63,723 nucleotides of DNA, from contig JAHBMJ010005835.1 in the NCBI GenBank assembly GCA_018398765.1, forward strand, positions 1-63,723, given 5' to 3'. Positions 28,763-39,936 of this stretch are shown here, one piece after another. The notes under the pieces were generated by a model. It made no database searches and was not told where the DNA came from. It saw only the letters and a list, made by a program, of their open reading frames with translations. How positions within the stretch are numbered: position 1 is the stretch's first letter; the number at the start of each line of letters is the position of its first letter. The position numbers and the translations under genes were made by a program. The DNA comes from Chromera velia. Taxonomy: Eukaryota > Sar > Chromeraceae.

Positions 28763-29599
28763 CTCTCAGCTTTTCTGCCTATTTGATCGTTTTTTATTCT
28801 TTTGTCTCCTTACTTGTCTTCTCTTCTTTTGTTATGTATTCTCAATACTTTAACTGGTTGGTGTTGCTTGAAAGTAGCCATCAGACACACACGAGTGGCC
28901 GAGGGAATGAAGATGAGAATGGAAAATGGGAAGGGCAGAGAGGCATTAGACAGGCAAGCGGGGAGAAAGCAGAAAAAATTCATTCTTTCAGATAATACAA
29001 GAAATCCTTCAGGAGACCTGCACCCAGAAGGTGTGCTCGCTGGCAGGGGGGCGTCGAGCTGTTACGCATAGCACCTTCCATCACCCAAGGGGCGTTTGCA
29101 GATTTGTCCGATGAGTCTTTCCCCAAATCAAATGATAAGTTAGAAGAGCAGGAGGCATCCACAGATGAGAGATCAACAGAGAGTGAGGAAGGGGAAGATT
29201 GGACACAGTCGGCAGCATCTTCTACAGATGAGGAGAAGAAAGCAAGGAGACGGGAATTTTGCCGTCTCTACCGAATTCGTCAACGAAAAAAGAAAACATT
29301 CGCAGCAGCAGCAACAGCAACAGCAGTAGTCTAATTCAATTCCAACACGGACTCTCTCGACAGTCCGTTCATTTCCGACCTGAAGGTGTTGATGACAGAA
29401 TAGTTGGAAGATTGTGGGGTGAATGAGGAGTTTGTGCAGAGAGCACTGGAGGGAAGTTGGAGCAGTAGAAAGACAGTAGAGGACGCATCCAAACTGTCTC
29501 TTATGAAGGATAGCGGGAGCATAGGAGTTGTTACTTTCTCCTTTGGATGGCTCCACATGGTGCAAGTACTGTTTCTTCTTGCCGATCTAGGACACTGGA

Positions 29600-29880
29600 T
29601 TTCGTAACCCACAGAAGCAGACCCAGGTCCTTCTTGGTCAACCGCAAATGGCATGGTAGGCGTGAGAGGGGTGTGGGCAGGGGAATTTCATTTGACAGAC
29701 GCAGCAGTCCTCTCTCATTATCATACTGCTCGCTGTGTTGTCCTCGACACAGAGGACATAGTGTCCCCTCTCATTGGTATGAAGTTTTTAGAGGCGTGGA
29801 GTGTAAGGATGGATTATGGGATAAAACGAATGTTACTACTGCACCCAGGGGCAAAGAAGCAGCATCTCTCTATCTAGTGG
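29600..29880 (+). pseudogene. copia protease region, degenerate
   Basis: In the polyprotein frame, 29653-29877 contains VLDTEDIVSPLIGMKFLEAW. The LIGMKFL segment resembles the conserved I-G-x-x-(F/Y)-L strand of retropepsins, and DTE could be the altered D-(T/S)-G catalytic triplet. With only these two cues the call is tentative, but position between gag and integrase supports it. Confidence 0.4.
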
Positions 29881-30588
29881 ACCACCTAACCGAGCGGTCT
29901 TCTGACACTTCCCTTTAAGCCAGAGCCCGTATCAGAGATGGTAGGTGGGAACTTGGTAGTGAGAGACTTGAGAGTCCATAGTCTGGTGGTGATGAACACC
30001 AGAGAAGAAGTTCTCTTTCCCCAGTCTCTTGTCTATAGAGATTAGAAGGAAAGGAGACGGGCGACCGGGTCTGCATCTCCACTGTAGGCTGGCTGTATAC
30101 AACATGAGGTGCAACGCATGCACAGCAGAGAAGTAGCTGAGACTTGTGAAGGAGAGAAAGTGCGGGGGTTTGGTTTCAGCTCGTCCAGTCCCAACAGCAC
30201 TCAGAAAGAAAAGCACCCCAGCAGAAGAAAAAAGAACTTCCACCATGTTCGATTTAGAGAGTACGTTGATTGCTTGGACTTTAAGGAGAAGGGGTGTGCA
30301 TCAACGTGTGGCCGGCAGGGGAAAGCGTGTCCCCATGCAAGACACGAGGTGGAAAGAAAAGCGTGGTGTCGTGAGCAATTGGAAAAGGCCCGCTCTTGGT
30401 GGTCTCAGGCGTCTGGCCAGAGCCTGGGCATCGCTGAGGCTGGTGGAGAAGGATAACAAAGCGTCAGTTGAGCCCCCTACCCAGGGTACCTATACAGGTT
30501 GACCATCCTTCCCCAGCTTCAGACACTGCAGTAAACGCATCATCTCATTCTTCCGTTTCTCTTTCCTCTGCTCAGCAATCATCAAATT

Positions 30589-32475
30589 TTGAAGCAACGC
30601 ATTCAAAAAGTAAGAAAGAAAGGAGAGCAGCACAGGAGAGAGAAAAGAAAGTGGAAGAAGAAAAAAAAGAAAAGACTAAAACAGTCAGAAAGAAAAGAAT
30701 GCATAAAAGAAAAGGATGTGGGGACTAACGCCTCCAAAAGGGTGGTAGGGGCTTCTGAATGCTTTCCCAATACTGCAGGTGTTTCGAGAGATCCCATTAC
30801 AGAGACTACTAGAGACTCGGACACACCGGAGGGAGACGTAAGCCACGACGGGTGCGATCACTTGCAGCAAATCGATGGAGACGCAATTGATTCGGGGAGG
30901 GTGAGCACGAGAGCGGGGGTCCTACGGAGGCTCTGCAGGAAGGAAAGAATGCGGCTGGGAGATGTAGCGATGAGAGAGTTGGTGGAACAGGCCCACCATC
31001 AGATAGGACACATTGGAGGAGCGGCACTGCGTTGCATGCTGTTTCGTCATTTTGTAAATCCGAAATTGCCTTCTCTTTGCAGAGAGGTGATAGAGCAGTA
31101 TGAGGAGTATGCACAGGTCAAGGGTGCATCTCGCAGATGGAGAGGATGGACAGGGAAGTTGAGAATAGGGCGCCTACTTGAGAGAGTGGCAGTCGACATC
31201 TATTACATCAACAGTAAGCCCTACGTAACGATGATAGATGAGTGTACTCGGTGACTTGTGGTGGTTCCAATGAAGGGAGAGGATGCAGAGATAGTGTGGG
31301 CGGCAGTAAAGGACAATTGGTTGAGGATGTTTGGCTTGCTGCTGGGGCTGCGATCGTATTTCAAAACTGATCACGGCTTGCATTTCAAGGGAGTCTTCGA
31401 CCTGAATTGTTTGAAGATCGGAATCATGCACGAGTGGACCCCAGTTGGTCATCCTCAGTCCAACGGAATCCTGGAGAACCGTTATGAGGTGTTGGACACA
31501 CAGATCACTGTCTTGCAACTTGAGAGAGACTCTGAGATAGAGATGGATCAGGTAGACGATATCCTTCCTTTGGCAGTTGCGTTAGTCAACCGACTTCCAT
31601 CTGCCCGAGCACCATATCAGTCCCCGTATGAGAGAATGACGGGCGTGAGTTTCTTGCCCGCTTATGTAGAGGAAACGATGAAAGGAGAACTCTGGCCCAG
31701 AATGAAAGAATCCAATCTGAACATAGCACAAGCATTCTATGAGGGCGACCTTGTTTTATTCAGGCACCTACTCCAGAAATTTGGGAATGTCGAAGAAGAA
31801 TGGAAGCCATACACCATCGTCTCTCGTCTGTCACCCACCAGATATCAGTTGAAGCCGAGAAGAGCGTGTAACAGAAGTTATGAGGGATACAAAATCGATG
31901 CCCACATCTCAGCCATGAGAGTCATGCCAGGAAAGATAAAAGAGAGGTTGGAATCACCTGATTCCACTCAGGCCAAAAAGAAGGAGGAAGGAAAAGAGTG
32001 CAGCAGACGAAAGGAAAAAGTTGAGTTGCAGGACAAAAGGTTCATTGTGTGGAAGAGTGATGAGAAGAAGCAACTCTTCCTTGGAGAGGTCCTGCAAGAA
32101 AAGAAAACAAAGTTACTGGTGCATTACTACGGTTCCTATGGGAGAAGGTCATTGGCAGATCGAATTTACAGACCGGCAGTGAAAAGGAAAGGGGAACAGG
32201 CAGTGATGTTCACATTAAAGAAGAGGAAAGGTCTTGAGCCGGATGTATACGAGGTAGAAAAGGATGAGATTGCGATTGAAAAAGCACAGCTTCAAGAGAA
32301 TGGAAGGCTGGCCCAAGGGACAGTTGAGGAGATTTTGAAGGATTACGTTGAAGAGAAGGAGTTTGCACTGAGCACGACCATCGAAGAGCCTGCTTTCAAT
32401 GGAAATGCAAGTTTTCTTGTCAGCGGTCTGCTCAGTTATTTGGGCATCTTAACAGCCTCGACAGACGACCATTGA
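30589..32475 (+). pseudogene. copia integrase, interrupted by a stop
   Basis: The N-terminal zinc-finger region is visible as AHHQIGHIGG, but the two cysteines expected after it are both tyrosines (EQYEEYAQVKGAS, at about 31099-31120). The catalytic core follows: VAVDIYYI carries the first Asp, KTDHGLHFKG the second, and NGILENRYE the Glu. A TGA at 31252 interrupts the core just after the first Asp segment (DECTR). Downstream, a basic tail extends to a TGA at 32473. Integrase inserts the cDNA copy into the genome. The frame is shared with gag and RT. Confidence 0.85.
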
Positions 32476-32514
32476 GCAGTCGAGAGTGCTTTTCTTACCA
32501 CAACCACCCATCAG

Positions 32515-34128
32515 AAAGTGAAGTACAGTGAGTTGACCCAAACGCAAAAAGCAAAGTGCGATGAAGCTCGGAGAAACGAATTTGCCAAACTGATGAAGTA
32601 CCAGACTTACGAGCCCGTTTGCAGAGACCAAGTCCCAGAAGGAGTCAGAATCATAGACATATTGGTAGTTGACACCCTGAAATTGAAACCGGGAGGAGAG
32701 AGAGAGTTCAAAGCACGAGCCGTTGCTTGAGGTGATCAAGATACCCGACAGGACATCGACATGGCCACGTGTGGTTGTCCACCCGATTCCGTTAGATTTG
32801 TGTTGCTTGCAGTACTAGGATCACCGCATTTCAACGAAGACTTGATCGCCTCAGTGGACTGCCAGAACGCGTATCTGTAGGCCAAGCTGAGATCCCCAAA
32901 GCCCGTGTTTGTCCGCCCGCCAAAATGTTACCCAGACTACAAGACGGGGGTCCTATGGAAATTGAAGAAAGCTCTGTACGGACTGAAGGACGCGGGTAGG
33001 TTGTTTGAGGATCATTTGTGGGATCTGTTGCAGAAACTTGGATGGGAGGCGAGTTCATTGACGGGGGTGTTTTGGAAAAAGAAGGCAGGAAGAGTGGTAG
33101 GATTGTTCAATCAGTATGTCGACGATTTGATCGTTGTCTCTCTGGACGGGAGCATGTCAGAAATGGTGACGGAAATCGCAGAGGTGGTAGAGTGTAAAGA
33201 ACCTGAGAGGCTTGGGAGGTATATCGGGAGTGATTACAAAATTCTCCCGAATAGACATATCTGGTGCTCACAGAAGCAATACATTGAGAGCATTCTAGGA
33301 GAGCAGAGCAAGACACCCACACAGCCATTGCCCTCAGGAGTGAACAGAGAAGAAGACAAGTCCGAAACGCTGGATATAGAAGGACATAAGAGGTACAAAC
33401 AGTTGTTGGGGGAGTTGTCGTATGCAGCACATTGCATACGACCGGACCTAGAGTATGCTTCCGCTTGGCTCAGCCAATTCAACCAGAGCCTAACGGTTCG
33501 AGCATAGAGATTGCTGAATCGTGCAATCAAGTACGGTAAGGCAACATCAAACAGGAGAATCCTTTTAGATCCGCCGAAGCACCATGAACCGATGGAGGTA
33601 CTTCTGTATTGTAATGCTACAGGGGGAAGCGATGAGTATCCTCATCCACAAACAGGCTGGGTTCTCTTGATCAATGGGAGACCAATAGCTTGGAAGAGCA
33701 GAAAGCAGAAGAGATTTGCGAGAAGCAGCAATAGGGGAGAGTTGATAGCGTTGGAGGACGCGCTGGATTACGGATTGGTGGTGATAAGATTCATCAAGGA
33801 GATTTAGAGGGACGCAGGGATGAAATGCATCATTCGAACAGACTCTGACGGTGTCTGTAAGATGCTCAAAGCAAGGAATCCAAAGCTACAAGAGAGAGCA
33901 TTAGTGCAGAAAGTTAGAGAGATTGGGGGGAAGGTTTCTGTCATTCCTGCTCTTGCTGTGTTTGACAGTTTGAAGGAAGGAAAGATTGCTATCCAACATG
34001 TGAGTGGAGTACAGAACTATGCAGACACATTGACAAAGCCAATGTCTGTTGACTTGCTTGCATCGTTGTTGGAAAAGGAAAAGGCCAGACGAATCATCTA
34101 CACACCCATAATAGTAGAAACAGGCTAG
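32515..34128 (+). pseudogene. copia reverse transcriptase and RNase H, four internal stops
   Basis: One frame shows the copia RT in order: FKARAVA, SVDCQNAYL, KKALYGLKDAGRLFEDHL, then the active site NQYVDDLIVV (about 33109-33138), LGRYIGSDYK, and YKQLLGELSYAAHCIRPDL. RNase H follows (SRKQKRFARSSNRGELIAL, then IRTDSDGVCK) and the copia-style C-terminus HVSGVQNYADTLTKPM, ending at TAG 34126. Internal stops are TGA 32728, TAG 32878, TAG 33505 and TAG 33805, with no frameshift. Each can be read as one C-to-T or G-to-A change at a codon for Arg, Gln or Trp. Confidence 0.93.
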
Positions 34129-34587
34129 AGAAACAGGAGATGAGAAAGAAAAAGAAATGAATGATGATGATTCAAATGATGAATTCCCATGGCCTCCGCA
34201 GGCACAAGCACCTGGGAGGAGGGACATGGCGATAGCTGGTGAAGGACATCAAACAGACAGAGCAATAAGAACAAAAGAAGAGGGAGGAGGATTGAGGATG
34301 AGAGAGAGACAAGACTACAAAGCAATACACCGTGGCACGACAACGTTCAACACAGGAGTTGCAAGCACTCCAATTCAATTCGCGATGTGAGAATGCCAAG
34401 TAAGGAGGGAGATGAGATTGAAAGGAGAAAGTGAATTTCTGCGGATGAATTCAGCAGCTCAGCATTCAGCTTTGGGGGGGCTGAAAAACCATTACAGCTG
34501 TGTCTGCACGTCCGAATTCTCAAGCCTAAAGGAACTAGCTTTCAAATAGACATCTCAGATTCCAAATTGTATGGTTAATCACTCCGT

Positions 34588-34601
34588 GAAAAAGAAAAGG
34601 A
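34588..34601 (+). other. Polypurine tract of the copia element
   Basis: GAAAAAGAAAAGGA, 6 bp before the right LTR, fits the plus-strand priming site of an LTR retrotransposon. Confidence 0.7.
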
Positions 34602-34607
34602 TGCGCC

Positions 34608-34921
34608 TGATGAAGCCCTAGTGAAAAGCAAATCGGCATAGAGAGGCGCGCCAAGCCAGACCAACGCGAGACCGACAAAACATAAAGGCACCAACGTGCA
34701 GCGGCACCGCGCACCGCGCAGTACGAGCGAGGAAGTGAGCAAATTAAATACATGGAAAGCGATATACATCTGATTGAATTAAGCCGTACGAAAAGTATGT
34801 AGAGAAATGAAACCACAGTTGATTGAAGTAGATCATTGGTGGAAAAGCGTAAAAGTACTTGGACTCATATAGGATAGTCTTACCCACGTAGGAAAAACCT
34901 ATAAGCCCTAAAGTCTCGTCA
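34608..34921 (+). repeat. Right LTR of the copia element
   Basis: TGATGAAGCCC...AGTCTCGTCA, the partner of 26981-27281. The divergence between the LTRs (roughly 7% by eye) points to an old insertion. Confidence 0.95.
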
Positions 34922-35281
34922 CCGGGGAGGAGTGAGCCAACAGTATTTGACCTAGTCTTTGACAGTGTATTACAGTGTCTGCATATATATGTGCATCACT
35001 TACACAATAGTTACTCTTTCATCATCTTTTACCCTTTGTCCTAGCCTTTGTCTCTCTTGCTATCTGTCTGAGACACTGTCAGTTTCTCTACTTTAGTCTG
35101 GGTGCATCGGCCTCGATCTTTTTCTCCTATGTAGAACCGTATATCCATCTGGCTCTTTCCCTCTCTCGCTCTCTATCTCTCCCTGATCATGAGTCTTCAT
35201 CTGCCAGTGGCACCTGTCTGCTAACGTGTGTACGTACACATACACGCACACACACACACACATACACACATACACACACAT

Positions 35282-35315
<34 letters not shown>

Positions 35316-35916
35316 TGTTCATACTCTCACCGCTACATCGCACGCATATATAAGCATGCACATTACTCAGACTGACAAGCTCGCACAGGTACAGATCGTA
35401 CACGCACGGATGGAGACACACATCTAGATACACACACACATACACACACATATACACACACACAGAGAGAGAGAGAGAACGGAAGATAAGATAGGGACGT
35501 GCTAAGGAATGTTCCCTTTCCTTCAAAGTTTCTAAGGCTTTCATTTCATTCACAGACTAATATGCAGAACATTCAAAATTGTGTAGTGTAAAAAGAGGCA
35601 GTGGCCCTGGGTAGTGACCCCAAAGCAGGCAAGCAACCCAGAGAGTTTTGAGTGTGATTTCAAGCAAACAGACCTCGGTGCACCGCCTGGTGGTCGTATA
35701 AAGGAATATGCAGGCGAACACACACCGAGAGACAACCATACACACTAGCATACACAGCCTGAGGCCCTGTGGTAGAGTGGAGCGGGAATGTCACAGAGCC
35801 TTTCAGAGGAAGCTTTCACATACGTACAAAAACATACGAGGCAGAAAGGCCGACACAATGAAATATATCATGGATGTAGTCCTGCTAGAACCTTGAAGCA
35901 CAAACTGCCCACATTT

Positions 35917-36008
<92 letters not shown>

Positions 36009-36598
36009 ACTCGCTCTTGCTCTTGCTCTTGCTCTCGCTCTCTCTCTCTCTCTGCCTCCTGGCCTCATACATATACGCATACACCTACATACAATGTCAT
36101 ACACTGTCAGACATACGGAGAAGCAGACAGATAGGTGGGCAGGCAAGCGGGTGGGCAGGCAGGCAGACAGGCCATATTTTCATTCCAGGGAAGGGGAATT
36201 TTTTACAGACAGCAAGACAGTCTGAGACCTAGAAGACAGACAAATAGTCAGTCACTGTGACTGTTTGTCGCTGCTAGTCGATCAGTGGATCAGTCAATCA
36301 GTCAGTCAGTCTTTCGCCTTTGCGCTTCTCCTCAGAGTCTCAGCACTCCTGCACTCAATCAACGTGCACCCAGTCACTCAAAGGAGACGAATTTCAATAC
36401 ACACATAGCCTAAGGAACACAGAAAAATATGGAACGGAAAAAGCCGGACAGAGCACACAAAGATAAAACCATGTCACAGACTGGCATCCACGCACATAAA
36501 CACCGGAAAAATTTGTCTACAGGGGCACCGTGCATCGAAACGAGTATCGTAGACAGCAACGGGGGGATACTTTAAGACAGACATATAGATGGACACGG
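34922..36598. other. Intergenic with CA, GA and CT microsatellites
   Basis: Non-coding by eye. It contains CA/GA tracts at 35236-35315 and 35428-35480, and CT/CA tracts at 35925-36050. The open frames over them are low-complexity. No RNA gene recognised. Confidence 0.6.
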
Positions 36599-37099
36599 AT
36601 ACCCTGAACATTAATTTGTGTGCAGTTTTGCCTAGGCTGACCCAGGGCCCTCAAAGCGCTAGACTAAGGGTCTCAATGAACGAAGGAGGAGGTGTACACA
36701 TTGCTTATCAGGCGGCGAAGCCGCAATCTCCCTTACTCAGCTTCAGGGCGGCCGCGAAAGGAATCCTTTGGGGCTCTAAAGCTCGGGATCTGCCGGATAA
36801 GTCTTTCAGATGGGGGTTCTGACCTGCTTTTTTCTTCTTAACCTCTCTCACTGACAGTAGAGATCACAACAGGAATGTGAAGAAAAGAACTCATTGGAGA
36901 CATGCATGCAATGACAATCGTTCATACACGTACGTCCGTCTCCGCAGCCGCGTAGACGGCTCCGTATGCATGCAAGGCCACACGCAACCACTGGACACAC
37001 ACATCAGGTGGGCTTGGCCGGGATCCCGAATAAAGCCCTGCAAAGCATAAAAAAAGAATGAAGGCATACAAAAGGTACACAAATTAATGTTTAAGAGAT
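36599..37099. mobile_element. MITE family A, copy 1 (uninterrupted)
   Basis: About 500 bp with near-perfect 22-bp terminal inverted repeats. The left end reads ccctgaacattaatttgtg from 36602, and the right end (37078-37099) is its reverse complement with two or three changes. It matches 37875-38990 along its length and serves as the empty-site reference for the insertion in that copy. It has no coding capacity. The target duplication is unclear. Confidence 0.8.
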
Positions 37100-37874
37100 C
37101 GTAGGGTCTAAACCCTATACCCTAATTTTCTCAAAATAACATTTTTTTGTTTTCAACTGACAGAACCCGTAAACGAACGCAAGTAACCACCCACCTTACC
37201 TCTTGACTGTGTGGCCTAATCTTCTTCTCTGCCTGCCTGTCTTCTCTCTTCTCTTCTCTGCTTTGCTCCTTCGAAGGAGACTTTTTTGTACCGACTGCGG
37301 TTGAGCACTGATTTGTGCACCCCCCTTCCATTTTCTACAGGTTAACTGCCAGCCCTTCTCACAACCTCTCCCTTCTCTGTTAGTTTGGTCTTTTATCCTT
37401 CTTTCCTGTGATACCTTGTTCACTGTTCCTCTTCATCTGTCCATTCATTGGGTGGTGGTCACATTCACAATTAGATGTACAGTCTCGACCCCCTGTTTCT
37501 TGCTCATCTGACCCCTCTTCTCTTCTTCATATCTGTACCAACATCGCGCATGTAGTGACATAAAGACATAAATTCATGAGTATAACACAGAGGCATACAC
37601 ATATACTCTCTCTGATTGTCTCCTCCCTCCGTCTGAAAAACTAACTAATCTAGGCATCCACCTACCAACCTACTCAACCACCCACCCACCCTCACACACA
37701 AAGGGAACTAGGAGAAGCAAGGAGGCAGAAATGACTAAAAATCAAAGAGGACCGACTTTTGGAGAAAAGCTGCCCAGAGCGAGAGAAAGGTGCCCCGAGT
37801 GTCCTGCAAAGACGGCAAGAGCGGCAGAGACATGCATTTATAAGAAAAAGTAAACGGAAGTCATAGAGGGCACC
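37100..37874. other. Intergenic spacer between two MITE copies
   Basis: No gene or repeat recognised. The minus-strand frames here are short and overlap. Confidence 0.5.
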
Positions 37875-38990
37875 ATACCCTGAACATTAATTTGTGTGCA
37901 GTTTTGCTTAGGCTGATCTAGGGCCCTCAAAGCGCTAGACTAAGGGTCTCAATCAACGAAAGAAGAGGTGTACACATTGCTTATCAGGCGGCGAAGCCGC
38001 AATCCCCCCTGCTCAGCTTCAGGGCGGCCGTGAAAGAAAAAAAATGGCTCTTTTGGGGCTCTAAAGCTCTAGTCTAAAGCTCGGGATCTGCCGGATAAGT
38101 CTTTCAGATGGGGGTTCTGACCTGCTTTTTTCTTTTCAACCTCTCTCACTGACAGTAGAGATCACAACAGGAATGTGAAGAAAAGAACTGATTGGAGATA
38201 TGCATGTACTAGTGTATGCAATGACCTAGGGGGGGGCACTCTTGGGCTCATATAGGGTTACAAGTGCAAAAATGATATAAAAAATAAACCAAAAAACATT
38301 TGGACGAGCTTTTCAGACAAGCTGGAGGTCCGGCATATTGAGTTACTTCAAAATCAATCACTTTTACTGTATAGCTTATGTGGTTACATGAGGTTACACC
38401 CTTTATTATATATGTCCCCTTGCAAGGTTATAGGTTACAAGGTTACAGGGGGTCTTGAGGTCCGTAACTGACCAAAAAGTCAACTTTCAAAAACTCTTCA
38501 AATTACTTCAAAAACACTTTAAAATGCATGTAGACGAAGGTTACATCACTTTTGAAGAGGGTCATTTTAGATTACAGGTTACAAGGTTACAAAGGGTTTG
38601 GCTACAAAGTGAAAGGGACACATCGTTTTTCGTCAGTTTCTCATGTAACCTCAATCAACAGAAGATGTTTTCAATATTTTTAGATATAACCTGATGAGAT
38701 TGATCGATTAGGACCACTTTTGAAGTAAGGGTAACATTACAGGGGGGTATACCCTTATGTACGGGGGGTGTTGAAACCTGTAACCCAATATAAGTGCCAG
38801 GCCCTAGGCAATGACAATCGTTCATACACGTACGTCCGTCTCCGCAGCCGCGTAGACGGCTCCGTGTGCGTGCAAGGCCATACGCGACCACTGGACACGC
38901 ACATCAGGTGGGCCCGGCCAGGATCCCGGATGAAGCCCTGCAAAGCACAAAAAAAGAATGAAGGCATACACAAATTAATGTTCAGGGGAT
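37875..38990. mobile_element. MITE family A, copy 2, split by a nested insertion
   Basis: It has the same terminal inverted repeats as copy 1 (left from 37875, right ending ttcaggggat at 38990). The left arm (37875-38217) and right arm (38808-38990) are contiguous in copy 1. A 582-bp element plus its 8-bp duplication separates them here. Confidence 0.85.
38226..38807. mobile_element. CTAGG-ended element nested in MITE copy 2
   Basis: 582 bp starting ctaggggggggcact and ending agtgccaggccctag, so the termini are imperfect inverted repeats (CTAGGG...GGCACT). It is flanked by the 8-bp direct repeat GCAATGAC (38218-38225 and 38808-38815), which is present once in MITE copy 1 near 36909. The interior is AT-rich with repeated 'aggttacaag' motifs and no convincing gene. 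It shares the CTAGG end and 8-bp duplication with the elements at 22764 and 53400. Confidence 0.88.
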
Positions 38991-39936
38991 ACGGAAACCC
39001 AACACGCATACTCATTCACCCATTTACTTAAAGACACAAGGATTCACAGCCCAAAGTCAGTACAGACAGGAAATCACATATATTGCATGGCAGGCTTAAA
39101 CAGGGTGAATAGAGCTAGAGGAAAGCCATAGGCGCCCGGGTTCAGCAGCTCGCTCGCGGTAGAGAGTCGCATGCGCTTGCTAGCAGATTGTCTCTGACTG
39201 TCTCCCTTTCATTTATGGAGTCAAATAAACAGGGGGAATACGAAGACAGGACCAGATTGACCACTCACCTTTCCTTGGAGCAGGACAGGTGGGGACCCGA
39301 CCAAAGGGCAGATCTGCTTAGTCCGGAAACAATATGAAACTCGCAACTGACAGATTGAGACGCGCGGAGACGGCGTTTGAAGAGTAGTGTTTTCACCCAG
39401 CTCTCACTCACTCTCACGCCCACGTCCGTCATTAAGTTGAAGATTTCCCTCATCTGCTCACCCACATTACAAAGTCTGACAAAGCTGTCGAACAGCGCAT
39501 CTGATAGCGCAAATTCAGACCTCAGACGCGGTCGAATGGCGGTCGAATTCAATCATGCATGCGCAAAATTTTTACTGCGCGCGGTCCCGTAAGGCGTTTG
39601 CGACCCGAAATGTGGGGAAGCAAGTAAGTGGCGCGCGTGCGAAATTCGGTGTATAGGGGGCGGGGCTCACCTTAATTTATTTTTTTCCTTTCGGTTTGGG
39701 CTACAGATACCATGCATACAGATACCGTGGCTCGGGGGCCACGGCATGCATAAAGAAACATGAAGAAACGAAGAAACTAACAAGAGGGCTTTCCATCTTC
39801 GCACGTTCGCGTGACGTAACGGTGGGCAGAGGTGTGCAAGTGACGGCTTGTGTTGTCCCCGCAATATTAGTATGATTGCACTGCGCATGTGAAGAGAAGA
39901 AGGACGATAGGAGGATCGAAAGATTCACACCTCAGG
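38991..39936. other. Upstream region of the proline-rich gene
   Basis: No firm gene. A minus-strand frame at 39265-39552 has protein-like composition but lacks an ATG and is bounded by a stop (see rejected items). The promoter of the plus-strand gene at 39937 presumably lies here. Confidence 0.4.

Larger units (their letters stand above)
26981..34921 (+). mobile_element. Ty1/copia LTR retrotransposon, full length, inactivated
   Basis: Two LTRs, both TG...CA, frame a 7.9-kb element: 26981-27281 (301 bp) and 34608-34921 (314 bp), roughly 93% alike. The interior is read in a single frame on the plus strand from about 27403 to 34128, in the order gag, protease, integrase, reverse transcriptase, RNase H. 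Integrase before reverse transcriptase is the copia order. A purine tract lies 6 bp before the right LTR. No exact target duplication is seen (CTAGG left, CCGGG right, differing by two transitions). In-frame stops make it non-functional. A non-coding spacer of about 480 bp separates the pol stop from the right LTR. Confidence 0.95.

Noticed and set aside
26976..34926. 5-bp target duplication for the copia element
   Set aside because: CTAGG on the left and CCGGG on the right differ at two positions. Decay by transitions could explain it, but it is not evidence on its own.
39265..39552. Minus-strand frame with protein-like sequence (FALSDALFDSFVRLCNVGEQ)
   Set aside because: It opens at a TTG immediately after an in-frame TGA, has no ATG near the start, and no partner exon could be joined convincingly. 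It may still be an exon of an unseen gene.
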